Below the pieces are notes generated by a model. The model was not told where the DNA came from and made no database searches. It saw nothing but the letters and a program-made list of their open reading frames with translations. Shown here piece after piece: positions 21,801 to 33,800 of a stretch of DNA of 64,000 nucleotides. The stretch comes from Ostrinia nubilalis (taxonomy: Eukaryota > Arthropoda > Insecta > Lepidoptera > Crambidae): the NCBI RefSeq assembly GCF_963855985.1, contig NC_087111.1, forward strand, positions 8,499,001-8,563,000. Direction: 5' to 3'. The translations under genes and the position numbers were made by a program. Position 1 is the stretch's first letter. The number at the start of each line of letters is the position of its first letter.

Positions 21801-24800
21801 TGAGTCGTCAACAGAATGCGTTATATGTCACTTCATTAACTAACTCTTGCATGCTAACTAAGGAACTGTTTTGGTAAACATTGAAAATGAGTGTACCGAA
21901 TAAATGCTCGGGCTGCCAAAGACAGCTGCACAAAAGGGAATTCTTGCGATGCATGACTTGTAAATCAACATATGACTTAGAATGTGCAAATGTCTCATAC
22001 AAGCTGTTTAATATAATGAAAAAAAAAGACCAGTGGAGTTGCCCGGAATGCATGAGCAAAAAGCCCAAGACGGGTAATATAAACACACCAATTCGTACAT
22101 CTGCTTCAAGTGGTAGCATGGAGGATTCGGCCCCGTCACCCACACAAGATATGAATATTACACATCGTAGGCAAATCTCGAAACCAACACATGAGACTTC
22201 ATTCTGTGAGCAGGACTGTTCGAGCCCAGAAACCTCTACTCAAAATACGAAGCAGGATGATATGGTCACAGAATTAAAACAATATATGAATGGCCTGATC
22301 TGCAGTCAGGTGGACAGCTTGCGTGCGGCGATCACAGAGCTCACTGACACTATTAGAACGCAAAACAGTCGTATCGAGAAGCTGGAAGCCAGAGTGTATG
22401 AATTAGAAAACCGGTCAAATGAGCACCCAAACATTACGTCTTTCGAGAAAACAATAGCTGGGCTTCAAGCGGAAATTCATGACCGAGACCAAGCCCTTTT
22501 ATTGAACGACGTGGAGATTGCTGGCTGCCCAGAAACACCTAATGAGAACTGCACCCACATCGTAATTACGCTCGCAAAGAAGATCGGAGTCGACATCGAT
22601 GAAAAAGACGTAGTAAGCGCGGAAAGGGCTGGCCCTCCGCGCCCCGCAGCACAGGGCGGCGGCCCGACCCGCCCTCGTCCCCTAGCCGTGCGCCTTACCC
22701 GCCGCGCCACCCGCGACGCTCTGCTTCGTGCTGCACGGGTACGGCGCAATGTCACAACCGAGGGCCTGCCGGGGGCAAGTTCAGCGCACCTATGCTACAT
22801 CAACGAGCGACTTACCAAACATAACCGGCAGCTATTTCAAAAAGCGCGGGAACGCTCGCGTGCCTGCAAATTCAAATATGTTTGGACGCGAGAGGGCAAC
22901 GTTTTTGTTCGCCAAGAAGATGGGAAGCCACGCCACAGACTGCGGTCAGAAGAGGACCTAGAAAGGGTTTTTCCTTCAATTTGATGTTCGCGTTGTGTTC
23001 CGTTTTGTGGCTGACTCTTGATTTGTTTAATTCTTATTTTTCAAATTATCTTTGTTTTTTCCATTTAGTTGTTTATAAAAATTATCTATTCGCTGGGTGC
23101 GAAGTACTAGGTGGGGGAAACATAATCGATCGCAGCGCTCATGGTGGTCAAAAGTAGAAATAATGTAAGCTCTGTCATCAGATGTATCTGTCAATGGCAA
23201 AGCGATTCTACTTATTACATTTTAATATCATTAATTAATCACATGAAAAGGGTCCTACTGGGAACTTAAATAAAAGAGTGGACTGTATTTCAATAGGACT
23301 GGTTTAATAGCCGTTTACAATTTGGAAATAACTAGACTATACAACGTGGTTGTACAAAAATGAGTCACAGTAGTTGTTGTGCACAGATGTTTGCCTTATG
23401 ATGAGAGCGTGAATTATTGAACTCTGCCCTTGTTTTGTTCCTAATTCTTCTACATCTCGGACTTGTCCAGCCAATACCAACAACTTTCCTTTAAATACGG
23501 TTTGTGGTTGGATTTTGATATTGTAACACTCACAAACCCGGTCTTCAAAACAATACTAATTTCGATCTGAAAACGATATTTAATTTATTACTAGCGATAC
23601 AGGAACATTTAATTATATTTACTGTTATATAATTAAACCGTTAAAGTAGCTTTTTCTTTTTGTTTTACTGTAAAACTACAACTATAAATGAAGTAAACAA
23701 ACCCTAACACAATCAAAATTCAACACAATTTTTGGACTTACCTCATTTGATTTGAATGACCAAAATTATTTCAAAACCTTTTTTCCACCCAAATCGTGGT
23801 ATTCACAACAATTTATTAGTCGAAAATATTTGTAATTTTTTCATTTCGATATTTTTCACAAATATACGACCTAAATGTCAATGTGACAGAGCCCTCAAAG
23901 TTGTGGACGCTAGTTGGCGCTGTAATCGTGCACGGAGCCAATATAGTGCACTGTTTAAGTTAGTAATATACACTTTTTCATACTCACACACAAAACTACT
24001 TACACATTTACACAATTTACACACTTTTGGCGGATTCGTCAACACTTTAATTTGTATAAAATGTATGCAAATAGCTACCGATTATAATGGATGATAAAAG
24101 AGTTAAATGTTTGAGAGTGGGGCTACTTAATGCAAGATCACTGAACACGGGACAAGATGAACTAATAGTTACAATTTTAAAATACAAGTTAGACATATTA
24201 GCTATAAATGAAACCTGGATCCGTGATGGCGAAGAAGCGATTGCGCCTGTCATACCTAGGTACAAGTTTATACATAGAGCTCGTAGGGGTAGAACAGGCG
24301 GGGGGGTTGGTTTTTACGTAAGACAAGGAATAATAACTAAAGTGCGACAGCACCCTCAGTCCTTGTTAGAACAGTTATGGCTTGAGGTTCGGCTGCCAGG
24401 AGGAACCCTGGCGCTGGGCACAGCCTACAGACCAGAAAGCATTTGTGTTGGGGACGCCTTAGACTCTCTTAGTGAATCTTTAAATATCATGTCGCCGTGT
24501 GACTACATCTGTATATTGAGTGACCTAAATATCAATGTTAATCGTCCAGAATCCTCACAAACCAAAGAATTACTCTCCTTTTGTAACCAACATAACCTTG
24601 ACCAACTAGTCAATGAACCAACCAGGATAACCGATAGTACAGAAACCACCCTAGACGTAGTTCTTACCGATGATTCGACACGCTGCAAAAATCTGAAAGT
24701 AGTACACAATAACTGCCTAAGTGACCACGCAACTGTTATGGTAGATCTCGATCTAAAGAAACCAAAATTCATTAAACAAGTAACATATCAACGAGTTTTT

Positions 24801-27800
24801 CATAATATAATCCCAACCATTTTTGATAGGGACCTAGACTCTATACCTTGGCAATCTATTATGGAAGGAAAAACTGTCGATGAGATGGTCGCTATTTTTA
24901 ATGACTATATATTAGCTCTCTTTGACCTTCATGCACCTATACGGAAAATAATTATTAAAGATAAACATAAACCATGGATCACCGATACAATAAAATTTAT
25001 GATGACCTTAAGAGACGAAGCTTTAGTTAAATCTCACAAAACCTAAAAATTATTACCGCAGTTTAAAGAACTATACAACGACAGCAATTAAACATGAAAA
25101 AAAAGCATATTTTAATTCGTTCATAAATAATAATCTAAAAAAGCCTAATATTTTATGGAAAAATATAAAGAATACCACCCTTCTCAACAACAGGCACGCG
25201 GACAATATACCTGACCATTTAAATGATCCGAATAAAATCAGTGATTATTTTCTTGCACTACCAACTTGCCAAGACGTCGATTTGAACGATGTCTCGACTA
25301 GTATTGGGAAACCTAAACAACAAAATACCTTTAACTTAGAGCCAACAACAGAAGCAGAAGTGTTTAACATTATCAACAGTATTACAACAAACTCGTCAGG
25401 ACAGGATGGTTTGAACATAAAGATGATTAAGTCAACTCTGCACAAAACTCTTTCTGTTATAACAGCAATTATTAATAAATCTATAGAGACCCACACCTTC
25501 CCCGCGCAATGGAAAAAAGCACTAGTTAGGCCTATACCCAAAAAAGACTCCGCAGATGAACTGAAAGACCTGCGTCCTATATCAATTTTACCGGTTCTAT
25601 CAAAAATACTGGAGAGGGTTGTGTTAAAACAAGTAGTAAACTATTTGGACAGGAATGATATTGTGCCTAAATTCCAGTCTGGATTTCGTCGAGGGCACGG
25701 AACTGAAACAGCCTTACTCCAAGTGACGGATGATCTCGCGGAGGCTTCAGATGGGGGATTGAGTAGCATATTGATTCTCTTGGATTATACACGAGCATTT
25801 GATTGTTTACATCCACAGCTTCTATTGGCAAAACTAAATCATTACGGTTTCTCAACTGGCGCATGTAAGTGGTTCGAATCTTTTTTAGTGAACAGAGAAC
25901 AGACAGTAGTTACTTACGGAAATGATGGCAAAAAGTCACTCTCGTCTCCTGGAAAAATAGTACGAGGAGTTCCGCAGGGCTCTATATTGAGTCCTGTTCT
26001 GTTCACAATTTTTACGGCTGACCTTCCACAGTGCATAAAAACGTGTAAATACCATTTATATGCGGACGACACACAGCTGTACTACTCTTTTGATAGCAAA
26101 GACACTAGGGATGCTGTAAGGAATATTAATGAGGATCTCCAAAATATTTACACCTGGTCTAATAAAAATTCTTTAGTACTGAATCCTAATAAATCGCAGG
26201 TCTTGATCTTGGGAACAAAAAATCAAATAAAAAGAGTTGTAGATTGCAATGAAGAAATTTCCATCAATAATGTCGTCTTACAGAGGGTAAACTCCGCGCG
26301 AAATTTGGGTTTACTCCTAGATGGGGAGCAAAAATACGAAGATCACGTAAACAGTAAAATTAGAAATGCTTTTTTCAAACTTAAGATATTATACAAAATT
26401 AGACCGTACTTACGTGAAGAATTGAGATTACTTTTGGCTGACGTACTTGTCCTTTCTCCTTTTAATTACTGCAGCGCGGTGATCGGACCCAAACTTAATA
26501 CCCGGACCGAAAAGGCGATTCAACGCGTACAAAATGCCTGTATTCGTTTCTGCTACAATGTGCCATGGAGGGAATATATAACTCCTTACTTGAATAAGAA
26601 AGGTATCCTTAATATGAAGGCTCGCAGTGAACTCCATTTTGCCTGCACTGTACACAGAGTAATCTGGAATAAAAAACCGGAGTACCTATTTGAAAAACTT
26701 ACCTGGGTTAAAAACAACACACAGAGGAGCCTGCGATCTGTATTGCAAGACTCACTTAGAATACCTAAACACAATTCTACGCGTTATAGAGGATCTTTCA
26801 AGTTCTATGCAGCCAGTATATGGAACGATCTACCCCCGCCTATGAAACAAAAAATGAGCATTCAGGGTTTCAAAAGTAAATATAAAGCTGCCTTACTTAA
26901 GAAACAGATAGATGCAGAAGATCTTCGCCGAGGGTACTGGAAACTACTGCCCCTAAGAGATTATTTCACGTAGCATACAGTACAAAACACAAAAACACAC
27001 ACACACCACACACACACTACACACACACTACACACTTACACTACACAGGCAGAAAAAGTGTACTTTTTCTATTTTTTAGTCAGTTTAAATGTTTATTTAT
27101 TTTTTTTTACTCATTTTTTTTTTCTCGAAGCCCCCGTGACCATTTTCTCGACCATCACCTTAAGAGAAATGGTGGTGGCTGAAAACCAGCGCTGTCTAGG
27201 GCAGGTAGTCCTTGGCGGCAGATGCTGAGCCACCTCCATTTGCTTTTTCTTTTAGCATAAGTTATTTTAAGCTTATAATGTAATAATTTTCTTGTAATTC
27301 CTTTTATGTATAAAAAGCAATAAACGTTTTTATTATTATTATTATTATTATTATTAGCATTGTCAGTCTGCCGAGTTGAGGGCTTTCCACATTGTATTTT
27401 CGTGGCCGCCATTATCTTTTCAGTCCTACTCCTTGCATATTAAAAAAAGAATAAGCTGCTAATTGTGAGTTACGCCCGTGGTTACGCACTCATATCAAAA
27501 CCCACTGGTTCACTACAGTAAAATTAGAATTTTGGGTCCCTATCTGTTTTTCTCGTTTATGATTGCATATATCAGGATGTGTTAAAGTTAGTGAGATAGT
27601 TACGTAGTTAGTAGTAAATATAAGCGGGATGACAGACTGGTGGTAAGATCTTGATATGTAACAAAAGAATCAAATTACCCTAAGTAGCTTCCTCCTGCAC
27701 ACTGAAAATGATATTGTGCTTACAAGTGGCAAGGAATAAATTAAATCGTTCCTCCTTTATTATGTTGCATTTTTATGCGCTATGGTTACAAAAGAGCTAT

Positions 27801-30800
27801 TGTATTTCAAATTTTATAAAATAAAGTTGAATCTCTACTTATTGAGTTACTTTACTTTAAGAATTTAGATATCATCACCATTATTATCAACAGCCTTTTA
27901 CAGTCCACCGCTGGACTATTATTATAAGCCTCCTCCACTGTAGTGGAGGGTTGGTTTTGCCATAAGGGATGCTTGGCAGGCGGGTTGGAGATCGCAGTTT
28001 AAAAGATTGATATTTTTCAGAGAGCGCTGCTGCCCGTTCTCTGTAGCCTATTAAGATGTACTTACTTATGGGATAATCTAAAATAAGATTACTGAAAAAA
28101 TATTCCATACTTAATTGCAAAACAATTATAAAGTGTGACGAATTTAAACATGCTTTTCTCTGTGACGAGTCGACTCTGTGGCAAATCTTCGATACGTCCC
28201 GCTCGCGTTACGTACCAAATACTGTTGTGAATATACCTTTACATCAACTTCATTGCCTCGGATGTTATCGTTGGAATAAAACCACAACAGACGTTTTATA
28301 TTTCTTCCGCCAATACAATGTCGTGGCCGCCTATTGTTCTATTACTATAATAATTACCTATCTCGCAAATTGCATCACCATCACGATCTAGCTAAAAATT
28401 AATAGCAAACCTTTACTCACTATTGTTCTCTGTTATTATTTTAATTGAGACATGTTTCAGTCATGCAATACTGTGTTAGATTAATTTGTTTACTTAAGTA
28501 AATGTTAAGAAAAATCAATTAATTAAAATGAAGATTACATTATTGATAGTCTATTTAAGAATTCATTAAGTTTATTCAAGTATGCACTAATGAAACTGAA
28601 AAAAAGTGTGAAATGCCTGATTAATCGAATCCAGAACATTCGAGTCATAGTGCTTTTTCAATGTGTGATTTTTGTTTATATTTAAAAAAATACTGTGTGA
28701 CACGCCGGGGTCAAGGGGGGTCGGCTGATAATTGTATTTTTGTCCCTAATCTCCTGCTTCTCTTTACCAGACGCAAAAGGAGTATGTTATGGGGAATTTA
28801 GGGATAAGGTAATTATATCAAAACATAGTTACTTAATTCTCATGGCATTAGAAAACTCTAAAGTGTCACAAATCCACCACCTATCTATAGCAATCAACAT
28901 GTACCTACCATTAATCATCATTAACACGGTACACTGGCTTACTTAAACGAGTAAAAACAATCGATGCTGTGCGAAAACCGGTGTCGTAGTCAAAATATAA
29001 CGGTTACTTCACTAAACTTCACTTTTATTGAGAGCTTGGCAAAATAGTGTAACCTAATGCCAGAAGCAGTCTTCAGTCTTCACTAAAAGAGATCTATGCC
29101 CGTTTTCATCATCAATCCCTATTTTTTAAGTGACCCCTATGGTAACACATAACAGGAATTTTGGTTTCATCATTCGGGGTCACTTGAAAATTAGGGATTG
29201 ATGGTGAAAACGGGCACTAATCTATCAAAATCAATGGTAAATGGAGGATTTTGGCGTACACTCCCAACGCTGACTGGGGAAGGCTGTGAATGTTCACCTA
29301 TTTGTCCCTTGGTAGCCTTTTGCGTTTTCCACGGGAAGAATGGGAATGGTCATATTCTACTCTATCGGTACCATCATAGCCAAAATGTCTTTTAATACAA
29401 TTTTCAAGGTGATAAACAACAGCAGCGTGCTATTTAATTGCACATTTTTTTTTTCACTGGTCCAAATTTTCCCACAACAGCAGCATGCTATTTGATTGCA
29501 CAATTTCTTTGAATTTTTTTCACTAGATCTTCCCAAACTTTTTTTTGCTATGAGTCTGTAACGCCCTTGGGACTTTGCCATTCTTATGGTTTTATGCCAA
29601 AAAGTTTGAAGGAAAGAAAGAAGAAAGATTTTTTTATTCAGTCCAAAATACTTACACTACAACATCAGTGTAAGTTTGTTTAATTTGAACCAAAATGGCA
29701 GCCACTCAGCATGTGTTATGCTCTAGGTTAGGACATAGAGTATAACGCTGGTATTCTGTGGCAGTCATATGTGAATAGACACCGAAGACTTTTGAAGCTG
29801 TTCTATTCAGGCTATGGCAATAATAACCGAGTCAGCTGATAGCTCATCGCCTGCGACTGCGAGCTGGGTTCCGTCCTAATAACCACCATAATTGTTGGAA
29901 GATTAACCATTCTCTCGGACAGTAGAAATATGCCAGATATAATGGGTATATTGTCGGAATGCATGGGCATTGTCATGCAATGGTTATATAATATGCCTTC
30001 GTTTGAAACGAAAGGATTTTGGCTTTGGGGGTTTCCAATAAAATGATTCAACTTGGCATTTAGCATTGAAGATGTAAAATGTGAACCAAAAGATGACGTA
30101 TAGCACTCTTTTTGTACATTTTCTCGTTTGATTTAACTAACAGACGTTCAAAGATGGACAAAGGCTTCCAAATGGAAATCCTTTGGGATTTCCACAACTA
30201 CAGGTCCTGTGCTTCTCGTAACCTTCACCAGATTGTCGGTCCACCGAGTAAGATCCTGCCTACTCTACGTCTTCCGGCCCGCGGTCGCCACTCGAGAACT
30301 TTTCTGCCCCAACGGCCGTTAACTCTACGAGCTATGTGCCCCGCCTACTGCCACTTAACTTTGGCAATTCTGAGGCGCAAATTTATAATACAACTCAATA
30401 CTGTAATTAATTTTATTGCATTTATTTCAATAGGTTACTAAATCAATGTAACAGCGGCTGTCGCCTTCTTATCAATACGTGAACAAGTCAATCAAAGGAA
30501 AAAAAGCGCAAAAACTGCTCGAGAATTGCTCAAATGATTGCAACGTATACCTACTTAATTGACAGCACATCAAGCTGTACAGTTTCATAGCAAAATCGAA
30601 CCTATTACAATTACACAAGACGCTGCAGTATTTTTTAGCTTGATATGCCATCAGGTTGTCTGTACCAGATCTAGAATTTTTGCTTCGTTTTCAATCACTC
30701 ATTCTCGCGATCTATGTAGTAACTTTGCTAGATAATTTACGCTCGTATTCACAAACATCACTATGAGGTCTCACAGTGTGCGTGGACGCACAGGGTGACA

Positions 30801-33800
30801 CACGAACCAATCACAGAGCTCTATCAACGTTGTGCGTTCGATTTGCTGCTTCACTTAAGCAAGCATCGTTTGTGAATACGGGCGTTAGTACTTTAGCAAT
30901 AGTTTCTGTCTGCGGCATATTCATCATCATTATCAACAGGTTATTTAGTCTGAACTGTAAGAGACATATAAAGACTAGTAAAGAACTCCTTAAGAACAGG
31001 ACTCCTTTGCGTGACGTTGATAAGTGCCAAATCTTGGTGGTGGAAAAACTTATAAACCGTAAAAACTGTATCTGAATTTATTTTAATTTATATTTTTGTA
31101 TCTTACTAATATTATAAATGCGAAAGTCTGTATGTATGTCTGAATGTTAACATGTTTGTTACTCTTTTACGCAAAAACTACTGAACCGATTTGATGAAAC
31201 TTTACAGTATTGTTGTTTATGACCCAGAATAACATATAGGCTATTATTTATGACGATCTGTGACAAACTAAATTTCACGCGGGTGAAGCCGCGGGCAAAA
31301 GCTATGTGTATTTAGCTCTAATCGGGGTGTAAAATAATCGTACCTATTTACGAATAACGTATGCAAGGTGGCTTAGTGCTGAAATTACTGCACTAAGTAT
31401 TTTGTAATTGTAGGACGTTTTTTGTCGATTTTACTGACCTAGCTAGACAATCATAAATGTTCGTTCGTTTCAGCCGAATGACGTCCACTGCTGGACAAAG
31501 GCCTCCTCCAAGGTTTTCCACAATGAACAGTCCTGCGCTGCCCGCATCCAGGCTCTTCCCGCGACCTTCACCAGATTGTCGGTCCACCTAGTAGGAGGTC
31601 TGCCTTATGCCTATCATAAATGCATACGGAACTAATCCTAACGAATTGTTCAAATCTAAGGAACCTTCGCGTACAATCCTGACTCGTTCTAGGTCGTTAA
31701 AAGTTTAATACTTCGCAAATTGATGAAGGTTGAGTAAAGGCAAATATTTGTATGCGAGCAGTATTTACAGTCTGACTGAGTGCCGAAAAGGGTCGTCTGT
31801 GTATATATTGACGGACCTTGATGTTTGATTTGAACATTGACAAACATTTACATTTTCAAGAACATTTTAATAACAACTGTAGATTTGTTTTATAGAAACC
31901 ATGTATATTTATGTTTTTATTGTGTTTGTATTGAATAGGCTCCGAAACTTCTAAACTTCTATTACCATTGAATTTGGAATCCATTTTTTTTGTCTTATGA
32001 ACATAGGCTTATATTTTTTTAATCTGTAATTAAAAGAAAAATGTTTAGTACCTTATCTACCTGTAATCCGCGAGCCGGGGAGGGTCATTAGTAAAACAAT
32101 TTAATTATGAAAATGACATTTAACCTGCATTTTATTTGTTTACATAATAGATGAATTATTAAAATAGATAACGTGTTTTTAATTGCTATTTTAAGACAAA
32201 GTACTAGATTATTCAAATGTCAAGTGTTTTTATGCACATCCTGATGCTATTTTTATGTATCTCTAATGCAGTTTTAAATAATATGCTAAATCTAAATAAT
32301 GTAGTTTTTATATGTGTACTAAAACAACCACTTAGTTTAGTTCGAAAATTATCACTGTGACGACAAACCTACCTGAGTAATTTCAGGTAGAGCCTTTGAG
32401 AAGCATAACTTTTACCAATTATTTTTAACCCAAACTCTTATCACAGATCATAAAATACTAGTATTAAAAAGTTAGGTACGCGAACCTTTAACACTTAGTT
32501 AGTTTTAAGTATGGGTGTCAGGGAGTTGACGTTCAAAGCTAAAATTCATAAAATGGGAGAATAAATCGTGTTTTGACAGCTCATTTTCAAATACTAGCCG
32601 TTAGTGCTATATATATATATATATAAAGGCATTGTTTATCTATAGTATCCTAAACTTACCTCTCTTTAAAGACTATCGTGTTCACTCAAACTTTAAGTCT
32701 AAACCTTACCTCTCTCTCAAAACTGGGTCCAGCCCAACAGTAGGTTCATCCAGTATCAGCAACTCCGGTTCATGCACCAGGGCGGCAGCTAACGACACCC
32801 TCCTCTGCTGACCTCCAGAGAGAGATTTGATCAGCCGACCTTCAGCTGCCAACTCCAGCAGTGAAGAGAGGAAGTCGAACCTCTCCTTCAGTTTGGCGCT
32901 CTTCATCCCGTATATACGGCCGAAGTAGTATATCGCGTCGCGGACTGTGAACTCCCCGACTAGTGCTATGTCCTGAAAGGAGAGAATTATGTGACTGATC
33001 TTGAAGGTGTATGCAAAAAATACTCTAAGTTTTCTGCTATGGGACATCCCACCTCTCGTCCCCACCGCTGCAACTCCTGTGTAGCCAGGATCTACAGCTT
33101 GACCGCCAATAAAAACCCAACCAGTGAAGGTCAAGTTTGTCCCGGGGGAAAGTTAAACTATCATTAGAAATTAATCAGAAGAATATAGGAGGAGTTCAAA
33201 GTTAAGGTTCGACTACCCTCCAGTAGATATGATGTATAAGCATCAAATGAATGTGTATGTACAAAAAATAAGTGTATTAATTTAAAACAGATCATGGCGA
33301 CTTATGTTAAGTTAAGATAGTGGTAGCTAGACAGTGACTTGAACAAGCTCTATCACCAACTAAACCAAGCAGTGACTCCACTGGGAATCGAACCGGGTGT
33401 CTCTGGGCCTGAAGCAGGTGGTCTTAACAGATTACAGAGGCGGTTACAGTTATAGTTAACTTCGCATTTATACTAACTACAAAAGTTCTGTTCTTATATC
33501 AAAATAATATGGCACAACTCGGTCACGTCGCATAGTGAATATTGATTGAAAATCGTTAAATACCAGAACTATATCCGGATACGTTCTATTAATAGTTTTA
33601 GTTGAAAGTCAAGCGAAGTCAAATATGTATATAAAATCTAAAAATAAAACATATTTTAATGAATTTAGATGAAGACTAATCGCATATAGAGTCTCCAACC
33701 ATTCGATATTGCATTTTTTCCGAATGATCAAGATCGAAAGAATAATCTAGTAATTTACCTAGGCTGTAATAACTTATGAACGTTTTAGGAAAATATCATT

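Larger units (their letters stand above)
21287..27357 (+). mobile_element. Nearly complete CR1-like LINE in intron 3
   Basis: Contains a 5' UTR of about 600 bp, ORF1 (21881-22984), an unusual 1.1-kb gap, ORF2 (24087-26973, one frameshift) and a 3' UTR ending in an (ATT)n tract (about 27328-27357). It is co-oriented with the window and therefore antisense to the host gene. The 5' boundary is estimated from the end of the preceding repeat. CR1 assignment rests on the ORF1 architecture, the EN-RT order and the microsatellite tail; no tree was made. Confidence 0.82.

Noticed and set aside
22477..22755. 92-aa minus-strand arginine-rich frame
   Set aside because: Shadow of the GC-rich part of LINE ORF1.
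25282..26973. Separate 563-aa reverse-transcriptase gene starting at 25282
   Set aside because: The frame is open upstream of that ATG to the frameshift; it is the second part of ORF2, not its own gene.
27001..27045. (CA)n tract as a host microsatellite
   Set aside because: It lies inside the LINE 3' UTR and belongs to the element.
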